35,018 nt of DNA from a virus. The notes beneath the pieces are model-generated. The model was given only the letters and a program-made list of their open reading frames with translations, was not told where the DNA came from and did not search any database. Numbering within the stretch: position 1 is the stretch's first letter; every line of letters starts with the position of its first letter. A program made the position numbers and the translations under genes. Location: the IMG/VR virus record IMGVR_UViG_3300005471_000038, positions 1 through 35,018 of that record. One strand, given 5' to 3'. Below are positions 13,916 to 21,475 of this stretch, piece after piece.

Positions 13916-15322
13916 GTGGCACGTCCGAAACCAGCCAAAGTCGAACCCCTAAGTCGCCCATCGAATACTTTCACTGAGATCGGCGTAACCGGTCTGGTCC
14001 AATACTCTGGCTACGTTCAAGAAGAATTCTTAACCGAGCTTAAGGGCATCCGATGGCGGCGCATTGTTCGGGAAATGGTGAACAACGATCCGATTGTTGC
14101 CGCGATGCTCTTCGCGATTGAGTATCTCTGCCGTCAAGTCACATGGGGATGGAAACCAGCCGGAGAAGGTAAAGACGCTCAAGACAAAGCCTCACATGAA
14201 TTCGCCGAACAGTGCTGGCAGGACATGTCCCAGGCGATTAGCGATCTGATTGCTGAGATCCTTTCGTTTGTGCCGTGGGGCTGGTCCTACTTCGAGATCG
14301 TCTACAAACAACGTCAGGGAGAGCAGCGAGAGCCAGGCAAGGCCAGTAAGTTTGACGACAACAAAGTCGGCTGGCGCAAGCTCGCAATCCGTGGTCAAGA
14401 GTCGCTTTTAAGTTGGGACTTCGACGAAGAGGGCGGCGTGCAGGCCATGAAGCAAATGGCCGCGCCAAAGTTCGAGACCAAGCTGATTGATATCGAAAAG
14501 GCGCTGCTCTTTCGGACCTCGACGCACAAAAACAATCCGGAAGGCCGCAGCCTGCTCCGCAGTGCATACCGTCCGTGGTATTTCAAGAAGAACATTGAAA
14601 ACTTCGAAGCGATCGGGATTGAGAGGTACCTCGCGGGACTCCCGGTTATCACGGCACCGGCAAGGATCCTGTCGAAAAACGCAAGCGACGATGAAAAAGA
14701 GCTGGCAGAGTATCTTCGCAGGATGGCGACTACCATTCGCATGAATGAAATGGGCGGTGTCCTTATGCCGTCAGACCCGCATAAGGACACCACGATCCCC
14801 GCGTTCAGCTTATCGCTGCTGAATGGCGGCGCTCGCAATGACGCCAAAACCCGCGAAACTATTGAAGGGAAGAACCAAGAGATCCTGATGTCCACAATGG
14901 CGGATCTCTTGATGGTTGGTCACCAGAAAGTTGGATCCTTCGCACTTGTAGATAAGAAAGCAGATTTGTTCACTGAGGGACTCGGATCGTTTCTCGATAC
15001 GATCGCAGAGGTGATTAACCGTCACGCCACGCCCCGGTTGATGAGACTTAACGGAATGCCTCCCGCGTCGGCACCACGTCTCGAGCATGGCTCGGTACAA
15101 AAATTGTCACTGAAAGAACTGTCAGAAATCCTCGGCTCTGGTCAAAACATCTTCACGCCGCGAGAAGTCGCGCACCTGATTGAGCGAGCTGGTTTGCCAA
15201 AACGCAGTGAAGAAGAGATCGCGAAGGAAGAAGGCCGGCGCGAAGAGAGGCGCAATCAGCCGCCTTCAGTAAACGGCGGGAAAAATAATCCTGAAGACTC
15301 TGATACAAGCAACGACCAATGA
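13916..15322 (+). CDS. Portal protein, DUF935 / Mu gp29-like
   Basis: A 468-residue protein, GTG start at 13916 with no clear SD. The N-terminal motif RRIVREMVNNDPIVAAMLFAI and following CRQVTWGWKPAG are typical of the DUF935-like portal group; FVPWGWSYFEIVYKQR and NPEGRSLLRSAYRPWYFK are further portal hallmarks. The C-terminus is highly charged (EEIAKEEGRREERRNQPP). Portals form a 12-subunit ring at one head vertex, through which terminase packs DNA. It follows the terminase and overlaps the protease gene by 4 bases (ATGA). Confidence 0.9.
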   Translation: MARPKPAKVEPLSRPSNTFTEIGVTGLVQYSGYVQEEFLTELKGIRWRRIVREMVNNDPIVAAMLFAIEYLCRQVTWGWKPAGEGKDAQDKASHEFAEQCWQDMSQAISDLIAEILSFVPWGWSYFEIVYKQRQGEQREPGKASKFDDNKVGWRKLAIRGQESLLSWDFDEEGGVQAMKQMAAPKFETKLIDIEKALLFRTSTHKNNPEGRSLLRSAYRPWYFKKNIENFEAIGIERYLAGLPVITAPARILSKNASDDEKELAEYLRRMATTIRMNEMGGVLMPSDPHKDTTIPAFSLSLLNGGARNDAKTRETIEGKNQEILMSTMADLLMVGHQKVGSFALVDKKADLFTEGLGSFLDTIAEVINRHATPRLMRLNGMPPASAPRLEHGSVQKLSLKELSEILGSGQNIFTPREVAHLIERAGLPKRSEEEIAKEEGRREERRNQPPSVNGGKNNPEDSDTSNDQ

Positions 15323-16845
15323 AACACCGCCTCTTCGATTTCTACGCCTCCAAGACTTGGGCCATCCTGCCAGAGTCGCTGCAGGAGATGTACGACATCT
15401 ACCGCACCGCAATTGAGCGGAAAGCTTTAGACGTCGACTTTGATCCTGAAGCGGTTTCAGCCAGGACAGGAACAAAACTTGACAACACCCGGCGAGTAGA
15501 GATTCGAGGCGATGGCGTAGCAGTTATCCCGGTAATGGGCCCGATCTTTGGCAGGGCAAATCTCTTTACTGAGATCAGCGGCGCAACCTCCATTGAGATG
15601 CTCGCGAAGGACTTCAACGAAGCCCGTGAGAATCCCCGAGTCAAGTCAATCATCCTGCACATCAACTCTCCTGGTGGTGAAGTCGACGGAACCTCAGAAT
15701 TTGCTCAACACGTCTTCGATACTCGCGGTGAAAAGCCGGTAATTGCTTATGCCAGCCATCTTATGTGCAGCGCCGCGTATTGGATTGGTAGTGCTGCCGG
15801 TGAAATAGTGGCAGACGAAACCGCTTCGCTTGGCTCGATAGGCGTGGTTGGCAGCGTGAGCGTTGACAAAGACAAGAAATCAATTCAATTCGTATCCTCG
15901 CAGTCACCAAACAAACGCCCCGATCCGGAAAGCGAAAGGGGCCGATCGCAGATCCAGCGGCACATTGACGATCTTGCGGAAGTATTTATTGACACCGTAG
16001 CGCGTAATCGTGGATGGACCGCCGAGCAGGTAGTTGAGAAGGGCGATTCAGGAAACATCCAGGCGGGCAGACGCGCTGTTGCATCAGGTCTCGCGGATCG
16101 TCTCGGCTCGTTGGAAGGGCTGATCTCCGAGCTTTCCAACCAACAGATTCGTGACGAAAAAATAAAAAAACAGAAAATGCTACAAACACCCGGCGCTGAA
16201 TTAAACGCCGACTCTCAGACCATAGGAGCTAACGAAATGGCCGAAGAAAAGGAAAAGACTCCCGACAAAGCTACGACCGATCCGCCAAAGGCAGACGGAG
16301 GGAATGCAAAAGCCGAAACCGCCGCGGACAAACCGACTGACGCCAACGTTGCTGAGGTCGAGCAGTTAAGGGCAGACAAGGCCAAGGCTGAACAGGAAGC
16401 AGAAGCGAAGGCTGGGGAGTTAGCCGCGGAAAAAGCAAAGGCCGAAGGTCTGGAGAAACGCGTGGCCTTGATGGAAAAGAAGGATCGTGATACTCGATTC
16501 GGGTCACTCGCGAAAGACTGGTCGGGAGAAAAGTCATTTCATCTCGACATGCTGGAACACCTCGCCACGTCTGAGAGAGACGGCGAACAGTCGCCGCGAT
16601 TCAAGGCTTACGTGACGCAGCAAAATGCGGTCGCGGAGCAGTTGAGGCAATCGGGACTGTTCAAAGAGATCGGATCTTCTGGTCCTGCCGAAGGCAGCGC
16701 AGAGGCAGCGATTCAAGCTAAAGCTGACGCAATCAGAACCGCTAACCCGAAGCTGACAAAAGAGCAGGCCTGGGATCAAGCCTGGACCGCGAACCCCGAT
16801 CTTCAAAGCCAATATCGCAATGAAGAGCGTATTAGCAATAACTAG
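15319..16845 (+). CDS. S49-family capsid protease fused to scaffold domain
   Basis: A 508-residue protein. The S49 (SppA / lambda C) fold is marked by AVIPVMGPIFG (68-78), ILHINSPGGEVDG (112-124), CSAAYWIGSAA (150-160) with probable nucleophile S151, and ASLGSIGVVGS (169-179); K199 in SPNKRP may be the paired Lys. From about 307 the chain becomes a Lys/Glu/Ala-rich coiled coil (307-410) and an assembly-like tail, typical of a scaffold. The protease would remove scaffold and trim capsid protein during maturation. A separate in-frame start at 16237 with a strong SD can make the scaffold alone. Confidence 0.9.
   Translation: MKHRLFDFYASKTWAILPESLQEMYDIYRTAIERKALDVDFDPEAVSARTGTKLDNTRRVEIRGDGVAVIPVMGPIFGRANLFTEISGATSIEMLAKDFNEARENPRVKSIILHINSPGGEVDGTSEFAQHVFDTRGEKPVIAYASHLMCSAAYWIGSAAGEIVADETASLGSIGVVGSVSVDKDKKSIQFVSSQSPNKRPDPESERGRSQIQRHIDDLAEVFIDTVARNRGWTAEQVVEKGDSGNIQAGRRAVASGLADRLGSLEGLISELSNQQIRDEKIKKQKMLQTPGAELNADSQTIGANEMAEEKEKTPDKATTDPPKADGGNAKAETAADKPTDANVAEVEQLRADKAKAEQEAEAKAGELAAEKAKAEGLEKRVALMEKKDRDTRFGSLAKDWSGEKSFHLDMLEHLATSERDGEQSPRFKAYVTQQNAVAEQLRQSGLFKEIGSSGPAEGSAEAAIQAKADAIRTANPKLTKEQAWDQAWTANPDLQSQYRNEERISNN
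16224..16239 (+). promoter_or_regulatory. Internal ribosome binding site for nested scaffold
   Basis: AGGAG at 16224-16228 is followed 8 bases later by ATG 16237, in the same frame as the protease gene. It lies exactly where the protease domain ends and the scaffold-like coiled coil begins. Confidence 0.7.
16237..16845 (+). CDS. Nested capsid scaffold protein (in-frame internal start)
   Basis: Internal initiation at ATG 16237, residue 307 of the protease, would give a 202-residue protein beginning MAEEKEKTPDKATT. It is Lys/Glu/Ala-rich with a predicted coiled coil to about residue 105, then a C-terminal part (YVTQQNAVAEQLRQSGLFKE, ending ANPDLQSQYRNEERISNN). This is the lambda C / Nu3 plan, where the scaffold is made in excess from an internal start within the protease gene. 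The SD is far better than expected by chance inside a coding sequence. Expression is inferred, not shown. Confidence 0.65.
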   Translation: MAEEKEKTPDKATTDPPKADGGNAKAETAADKPTDANVAEVEQLRADKAKAEQEAEAKAGELAAEKAKAEGLEKRVALMEKKDRDTRFGSLAKDWSGEKSFHLDMLEHLATSERDGEQSPRFKAYVTQQNAVAEQLRQSGLFKEIGSSGPAEGSAEAAIQAKADAIRTANPKLTKEQAWDQAWTANPDLQSQYRNEERISNN

Positions 16846-16881
16846 TATTTGCCCGAGCCACAGTTAAGGAGATCCCGCACA

Positions 16882-17262
16882 ATGGTCGAAGGACAGCAAC
16901 CGCTTTGTAGTAGCCCCACAGCGGGCGGCACAATCGCCCAATACAAGTACGTCAAATACTCCGGAGACAATACGGTGATTGAGTGTTCTGGCGTAACTGA
17001 TAAACCTTGCGGCGTGTCACAAGAAGACGCCGTGTCTGGCGGAACTCTGAAGGTCTGCCATATCGGGGAGACGAAGCTGCAAGGTGATGCTGACTTGACC
17101 GCCGGCGACTCGATTGGAACCTCGGCAGACGGCCAGGCCGCAGCTTATACCGCAGCCGACACCACGAAACACATCAACGGTCTTGTGAAGGCCGGGAACG
17201 GCGCCGCGGGCGGCATTATCACCGCGCTCATTAGCTGTGTGAGTAGCCGGACACTGGCGTAA
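16882..17262 (+). CDS. Head decoration protein, DUF2190 / gpD-like
   Basis: A 126-residue protein from ATG 16882, which has AAGGAGAT 10 bases upstream; an upstream TTG at 16849 lacks a site. The repeating beta pattern KYVKYSGDNTVIECSGVTD, then PCGVSQEDAVSGGTLKVC, then GDADLTAGDSIGTSADGQA and INGLVKAGNGAAGG is that of DUF2190-like capsid decoration proteins, which stabilise the expanded shell. It sits between scaffold and major capsid genes, matching lambda gpD. Confidence 0.75.
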   Translation: MVEGQQPLCSSPTAGGTIAQYKYVKYSGDNTVIECSGVTDKPCGVSQEDAVSGGTLKVCHIGETKLQGDADLTAGDSIGTSADGQAAAYTAADTTKHINGLVKAGNGAAGGIITALISCVSSRTLA

Positions 17263-17265
17263 TGA

Positions 17266-17505
17266 ATGGCGCTTGAAGGCTTAACCCCTGTGCGCTGCCC
17301 GGCGAGTCGTCACTTGCTGTTCAACGCATCGTTCACCGGATCGGTGGAAATTAGATGTCGTTGCGGTCGTAACGTTGAAGTTGTCGACGGACAAACGACA
17401 CGAATCGTTGAAACCCAACCCCAGAGGCCAGAAGCCATGAGCTCAGAGCCCTTCAATTCGAGAGGACTTGGCTCATGCAACCAACCCAGTCGCAGGTTCA
17501 CGTAG
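17266..17505 (+). CDS. Com-like zinc-ribbon protein 1
   Basis: A 79-residue protein. The segment VRCPASRHLLFNASFTG then VEIRCRCGRNVEVV follows the Mu Com plan (RC-x2-C ... L ... IRC-x2-C), but with one metal cysteine replaced (C11-x2-S) and C-x-C at the second pair, so zinc binding may be altered. Its 3' end overlaps the start of the major capsid gene by 31 bases, much as Mu com overlaps mom. Mu Com is an RNA-binding translational activator that opens a hairpin over the mom start. A hairpin covering the capsid start codon lies inside this gene (17436-17477). Confidence 0.6.
   Translation: MALEGLTPVRCPASRHLLFNASFTGSVEIRCRCGRNVEVVDGQTTRIVETQPQRPEAMSSEPFNSRGLGSCNQPSRRFT
17436..17477 (+). promoter_or_regulatory. 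RNA hairpin covering the major capsid start codon
   Basis: CATGAGC (17436-17442) is exactly complementary to GCTCATG (17471-17477), whose last three bases are the capsid ATG. The 28-base loop contains the SD AGAGGA (17461-17466). An alternative 5-bp pairing, GAGCC (17446-17450) with GGCTC (17470-17474), also masks the region. Ribosomes finishing the Com-like gene would unwind it. Confidence 0.45.
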
Positions 17506-18434
17506 ACCGGCCACTAACTAACGCGTCGACTGCCTACATGCAGTCGAATGACAAGTTCATCGCTACGAGAGTCGCGCCAATAGTGCCGGTCGACAAACAG
17601 ACCGACAAAATCACGGTCTACAATAAAAACGACTTTCTCCGTGACGAAGCGCAGAAGCGCGCCGATGGCGCCGAATCGGCAGGGTCTGGCTACGGTCTCA
17701 ACACAACCGGGTATTCCTGTGATGTGTTCGCGTTACACAAAGACATTGGACCGCAGATGCGCGCGAACTGCGACTCTCACATCGATCCTGATCGTGACGC
17801 AACTCTCTGGCTAACGCAGCGAATGTTACTCCGCCAGGAGGTCCAGTGGGTTGATGATGCGTTTAAGACCGGAGTATGGGCCAACGATGTCACGCCAACT
17901 ACTCTGTGGTCTGACTATACAGGCTCAGATCCGATTGAGGATAACGAGGACGGCAAGGAAGCCATTCTGAAAGTTACCGGACAAGAAGCCAACAAAGCCG
18001 TGTACGGCTACAAGGTTTTTCGGAAGCTTAAGAACCATCCGGACATTCTCGATCGCATCAAGTACACCACTGGAGTGACCGGGCGAACTGTCACGCCGCA
18101 ACTGCTCGCGGCAATGATGGATCTTGACGAAGTTCTGATCGCGAAATCAATCAAAGCCACCAACAACGAGGGCGAGACGGCCGCTTATGACTTTGTGCAC
18201 GGCAAGCACGGCCTCTTGCTTCACGTGGCTCCGAATCCCGGTCTCCTGGTTCCGTCTGCTTGTTACACCTTATCGTGGCGCGAAATCAGCCAAGGCATGG
18301 GAGCCGACATCGCGATAACGCGCGAGCTCGTTCCGCTCACAAACGGCGCCATCCGCGTTGAGTCACAAGTGGCGTTCGACAATAAGATTCTCGGAACGGA
18401 CCTCGGATACTTTTTCAATGGGGCAGTGGCGTAA
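17475..18434 (+). CDS. Major capsid protein
   Basis: A 319-residue protein; AGAGGA precedes ATG 17475. Features seen in many siphovirus capsid proteins are the early FIATRVAPIVPVDKQTDKI, the YGLNTTGYSCDVFALHKDIG segment, LLRQEVQWVDDAFKTGVWAN and a C-terminal beta stretch ending NKILGTDLGYFFNGAVA. An HK97-type fold is expected but not demonstrable by eye. It is flanked by decoration, scaffold and connector genes, which supports the call strongly. Translation may be governed by the upstream Com-like gene and the start-codon hairpin. Confidence 0.85.
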   Translation: MQPTQSQVHVDRPLTNASTAYMQSNDKFIATRVAPIVPVDKQTDKITVYNKNDFLRDEAQKRADGAESAGSGYGLNTTGYSCDVFALHKDIGPQMRANCDSHIDPDRDATLWLTQRMLLRQEVQWVDDAFKTGVWANDVTPTTLWSDYTGSDPIEDNEDGKEAILKVTGQEANKAVYGYKVFRKLKNHPDILDRIKYTTGVTGRTVTPQLLAAMMDLDEVLIAKSIKATNNEGETAAYDFVHGKHGLLLHVAPNPGLLVPSACYTLSWREISQGMGADIAITRELVPLTNGAIRVESQVAFDNKILGTDLGYFFNGAVA

Positions 18435-18439
18435 GCCGA

Positions 18440-18793
18440 ATGAGTAGACCAAGACACTACGCACGTCGCCCGCATCAGTATTTGCACATTAAGTGCGATC
18501 GAGGGCAAGTGCTGGATCTCAGAGGAACTAAGAATGACGAGAAGCTTTTGCGTCTTGGCTATATCGCGGAAGTTCCAAAGGATACTGTTTTGAAAGAGTG
18601 TGCTCGCCTGTGCGGAGCGTGGTTTATAGACGAGCAAACCCGCAATGAGCACTTTGAAAAGCGACACCTTAAGCAGTCGTTGCCGATCGGAGAGCAGGAA
18701 GTCGCTGACAGTCAGCGGGATGAGATGCTGGAACAATTAGCTCCGGTTTACATGGACAGAACCAAGGCATCTATTGAGAACAGAGGTTTTTGA
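18440..18793 (+). CDS. Small head-region protein with Cys/His cluster
   Basis: A 117-residue protein 5 bases after the capsid stop. The N-terminus is Arg/His-rich (MSRPRHYARRPHQYLHIKC). A cluster ECARLCGAWFIDEQ then EHFEKRHLK has C-x3-C followed by two His, like a single zinc finger. A helical, acidic C-terminus follows. I recognise no family. Position suggests a role in head completion or a regulator carried with the head genes. Confidence 0.6.
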   Translation: MSRPRHYARRPHQYLHIKCDRGQVLDLRGTKNDEKLLRLGYIAEVPKDTVLKECARLCGAWFIDEQTRNEHFEKRHLKQSLPIGEQEVADSQRDEMLEQLAPVYMDRTKASIENRGF

Positions 18794-18803
18794 TGGAGGG
18801 AAA

Positions 18804-18977
18804 ATGGATCAGCAATCTATAGAGGACTATTGCCGTGACAATGGCGTTCCCTTCAAACGAGAAGGCGAACGCGTCAGAGTAATGGACAAAACTTTGCTAC
18901 CCAAGGCCATGCGTGAGGCTTGTGATGAGAGAGGCTTCGTGATAACCACTGCGGCGACTTCTGAGGTGCGAAAATGA
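18804..18977 (+). CDS. 57-residue head-region protein, unknown
   Basis: The start at ATG 18804 is chosen because GGAGGGAAA lies directly upstream; a TTG at 18774 would overlap the preceding gene. The protein (MDQQSIEDYCRDNGVPFKRE, then VRVMDKTLLPKAMREACDER) looks like a small helix-loop-helix domain. Its stop overlaps the next ATG (ATGA). No family assigned. Confidence 0.55.
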   Translation: MDQQSIEDYCRDNGVPFKREGERVRVMDKTLLPKAMREACDERGFVITTAATSEVRK

Positions 18978-19288
18978 AGACACACGTCGTACTTAAGAAA
19001 CTTCCAGGACCAAACGGCACGGAATTCCCGCGAGGCACAGAGGTCGACGCATCGGAATGGCGCAACGCACCCCTGTTAGTTGAGCAGCGTTACCTCAAGC
19101 CAATTGATGCAGTCGCAGAACCTGACGAGCAGACGCAGCTCGCTGCAAGCTTCGCCCAGCAGGTTATTCAAATCGTCAAACAAGACATTCTTGACGGCGG
19201 CGAATTGTATGAAGTATTGAGAGCGCGCTTCCAGACGCCAGTAGAAATATCCGTACAATCGAAGGGCCGCAGGGCAAATCAATCCTAA
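18974..19288 (+). CDS. Head-region protein, possible connector accessory
   Basis: A 104-residue protein translationally coupled to the upstream gene. The first half (THVVLKKLPGPNGTEFPRGT then VDASEWRNAPLLVEQRYLKP) has the shape of a small beta domain seen in phage proteins that name a target position (RY-L-P ending). The second half is helical. Function unknown; it lies among capsid and connector genes. Confidence 0.55.
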   Translation: MKTHVVLKKLPGPNGTEFPRGTEVDASEWRNAPLLVEQRYLKPIDAVAEPDEQTQLAASFAQQVIQIVKQDILDGGELYEVLRARFQTPVEISVQSKGRRANQS

Positions 19289-19291
19289 TGG

Positions 19292-19305
19292 GCGCGTACC
19301 CGCGC
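19292..19305 (+). repeat. Short GC hairpin before an SD
   Basis: GCGCG (19292-19296) pairs with CGCGC (19301-19305) around a TACC tetraloop, directly before AAGGAG and the start at 19321. It could protect or delimit the mRNA. Evidence is limited to the perfect short stem. Confidence 0.3.
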
Positions 19306-19320
19306 ATGTGAAGGAGATCC

Positions 19321-19845
19321 ATGAATCAGGGCACTAAAGGTAAATTCAAAGTTGGTACTCTCGTTGCTGCGGCCATCCAACTCGCAGGCACCGCTCTTTC
19401 ATTCACTGCCGCGCAGTTCAATCAGATCATGGCGGCGTTCGGTACGGTGTCGTTTGATCGCGGCGTCAAGACAGCCGTTGTATCACTTACCGGCGCGGCG
19501 ATTCATGCGGGCACAGGCGGAGTAGTAGCCTGGCAGAATCCGGAAGCCGGCTCAATCCTTGTGTTGCGCGTTGTTCTAAACCTAACGACCGTAGCCACTG
19601 GAGCATGCACGCTTGATGTTGGAGTCACACCCACGAGCGCGACTACCACGAGCGATACATTGCTCGACGGCGTTGATGCCAATGCCGCGATCGGCGTCTT
19701 TGACAGCATGGACCCTCTGCTCGACACATCCGCAAATGCCCACGCCCAACTGCTGGCGTCCGGTAAGTGGGTAACGATCGACGAGAAGACCGGAGACGCA
19801 ACCGGACTTGTTGCGAAACTGTACATCCAGTACATCGTGATCTAA
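19321..19845 (+). CDS. Beta-rich structural protein A (head decoration/fibre-like)
   Basis: A 174-residue protein with AAGGAGAT before ATG 19321. It is rich in Ala, Thr, Val and Gly with alternating strands (VVAWQNPEAGSILVLRVVLN, then LDVGVTPTSATTTSDTLLDG, then LYIQYIVI). The middle resembles the jelly-roll-like structural proteins often encoded between capsid and connector genes. It overlaps the next gene (TAATG). A virion surface role is inferred from composition and place. Confidence 0.55.
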   Translation: MNQGTKGKFKVGTLVAAAIQLAGTALSFTAAQFNQIMAAFGTVSFDRGVKTAVVSLTGAAIHAGTGGVVAWQNPEAGSILVLRVVLNLTTVATGACTLDVGVTPTSATTTSDTLLDGVDANAAIGVFDSMDPLLDTSANAHAQLLASGKWVTIDEKTGDATGLVAKLYIQYIVI

Positions 19846-20282
19846 TGGCAGCCTTAACTTTAGTAGCATCAGGAGCGAAAACGGCCAGCGGTAACTCTGG
19901 CTCGCTCACGCCGTTTGGTTCAAAGGTTGGCAAGCTCAAAGCAGCCATCTTTCAATTGGCGGTATCGGCTGCCGCTACTGAGTCAGGCGACCTGTTGGAT
20001 GTTTACGTTCAGCACTCTCCCGATGACGGCACGACGTGGGATGACTTCATTCACTTCACGCAAGTGTTAGGTAACGGCGGTGCCAAGAAGTACATCGCGA
20101 CATGGCTTCGAGACGTTACACCCGAGAGTGAGATTAAAGCGCCGGCAGACGCCGCGCTTGCAGCAGGAGTTTTACAGGGTCCAATCGCTCCCCTGCTCCG
20201 TGTTAAATGGGTAATCGTTGATGCGAGCACTCAGAACGCGAGCTTTACCTTAAGCTTGGTTGTGAATCCGATCTACGGGTGA
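19845..20282 (+). CDS. Beta-rich structural protein B
   Basis: A 145-residue protein from ATG 19845, which overlaps the upstream stop; an earlier in-frame start at 19767 reads through the previous gene and adds an unlikely Arg-rich stretch. The body (LTLVASGAKTASGNSGSLTP, then DVYVQHSPDDGTTWDDFIHF, ending LSLVVNPIYG) has strand-turn patterns of virion proteins, and its VQHSPDDGTTWDDFI segment is common in small phage structural proteins. It is paired with the preceding gene; the two may form one surface complex. Confidence 0.6.
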   Translation: MAALTLVASGAKTASGNSGSLTPFGSKVGKLKAAIFQLAVSAAATESGDLLDVYVQHSPDDGTTWDDFIHFTQVLGNGGAKKYIATWLRDVTPESEIKAPADAALAAGVLQGPIAPLLRVKWVIVDASTQNASFTLSLVVNPIYG

Positions 20283-20289
20283 TCTTTGA

Positions 20290-20676
20290 ATGGCGCTAAC
20301 CGGACCTCAGAAAGTTACAGTCGCGGAGATCACCTACGAGACTTACGCCAAGATCGACGGTCTCGCAAGTTCTTTGAATTCAGATCAGGAAACATCCATT
20401 GTCGCAGACATAGCCACATGGAACGAGATCCGAAATAAACCGCACATTAGGCTAAAGGGCGGGCGCGACGGCGAAGATCTTAACTACGATCGACTGCTGG
20501 AGGCAATCACGATTCGAGTGCGAGGGGCGTTTGGTCTGCCCCCGTTACCGCCAGCGCTTTGTCCGTTAGGGGACGTGTTTGCCGGTGGCATTTCACGGTC
20601 CGATGCTGATGCCCGCAACGCTGACAGCGATCGTCCCCGGTCGGTGTTTACAACCGATCTGCATAGCGTGTGCTGA
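20290..20676 (+). CDS. Head-tail connector candidate
   Basis: A 128-residue protein. The N-terminal two-thirds are helical (VTVAEITYETYAKIDGLAS, then IVADIATWNEIRNKPHIRL), followed by DRLLEAITIRVRGAFGLPP and a polar C-terminus. Size, helical nature and place between capsid and tail genes suit an adaptor protein. Stop and next start overlap (TGATG). Confidence 0.5.
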   Translation: MALTGPQKVTVAEITYETYAKIDGLASSLNSDQETSIVADIATWNEIRNKPHIRLKGGRDGEDLNYDRLLEAITIRVRGAFGLPPLPPALCPLGDVFAGGISRSDADARNADSDRPRSVFTTDLHSVC

Positions 20677-21044
20677 TGGCTACAGTAGGCATAGATCTCG
20701 CGACGGCGCGCGCAACCATTTTTGATGAACACCGCGCGATCTTTGGTCCATCAGGTTCTTTAAAAATCCTTAGCGGACCCCAGCATGCGGCCACCGAAGC
20801 CACTTATACGACGGGATGGAAGTTTCCGCGAAAAGAGTATGACGATCTTGCGAACGGAACAAAGTATCGGAAACTGCACGTTGCCGATCCAGATGGCACA
20901 CGCAAGCCAAAGCTAAAGGCAATGACGGCAATCCAGGTTGATAGCGTGATTCACAAGATCGCTTCAAAGGATCCGCACCTACAGGCAAACGGCGGCGTGC
21001 CGGTTTATGAGATCAGGGTGTCGCCGACCGGGGAACAGGTATGA
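20676..21044 (+). CDS. Head-completion protein candidate
   Basis: A 122-residue protein from ATG 20676, in the TGATG overlap; a GTG at 20670 would add only two residues. It begins MATVGIDLATARATIFDEHR and continues into a mixed alpha/beta domain (WKFPRKEYDDLANGTKYRKL). It ends in an ATGA overlap with the next gene. I recognise no named family; location suggests a head-tail joining role. Confidence 0.5.
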   Translation: MATVGIDLATARATIFDEHRAIFGPSGSLKILSGPQHAATEATYTTGWKFPRKEYDDLANGTKYRKLHVADPDGTRKPKLKAMTAIQVDSVIHKIASKDPHLQANGGVPVYEIRVSPTGEQV

Positions 21045-21475
21045 GCGAGTTCGTTCAGGTTCAGCCTCCCAAGATTCTATTTAACTTCCGCAGCGTAATC
21101 GAAGACTTGCGCGACGAGATCATCGGAGAAGCCGCGCCGATACTCCGACGTGAAGAGGAGGCCAGCATTAGAGCAAGGTGGTACCGGCTAGGCCGAACAC
21201 TCAGATCCTTGCACGAAGAAATGGCGATGGAACCGGGCCGGCGGGTTTATCGGTTATTCCCCACTGCGCCACACGCGATCTTTGGAGAGTTCGGTACGGG
21301 CAGACGCGGAGCCGCAACGGGTCAGCCTGCTCCACGTGGTTGGAAATACGGCGACAAGCCCGGCATGGAAGCCCGTCGCTACTCAAGGATTGCGGTTGAG
21401 ATAGCTCGGCCAAAAGTGATTCAGGCTGCGCAAGAAATCGCGAGAAGATTTGCGAAGAATGTAACGGTGAAATGA
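21041..21475 (+). CDS. HK97 gp10-like tail completion protein
   Basis: A 144-residue protein. The N-terminal helices (VIEDLRDEIIGEAAPILRRE) lead to a compact beta part with HAIFGEFGTGRRG and a C-terminal helix (VIQAAQEIARRFAKN). The sequence -F-E-FGTG- followed by Pro and Gly residues and a final helix is the classic pattern of HK97 gp10-like and related minor tail proteins. It overlaps both neighbours by 4 bases. Confidence 0.65.
   Translation: MSEFVQVQPPKILFNFRSVIEDLRDEIIGEAAPILRREEEASIRARWYRLGRTLRSLHEEMAMEPGRRVYRLFPTAPHAIFGEFGTGRRGAATGQPAPRGWKYGDKPGMEARRYSRIAVEIARPKVIQAAQEIARRFAKNVTVK

Noticed and set aside
14395-14895. Minus-strand ORF of 166 codons within the portal gene
   Set aside because: It is antisense to a conserved portal protein and has no SD or motif.
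18263-18736. Minus-strand ORF of 157 codons across the capsid 3' end
   Set aside because: It spans a gene boundary on the other strand, and its composition follows the antisense of capsid codons.
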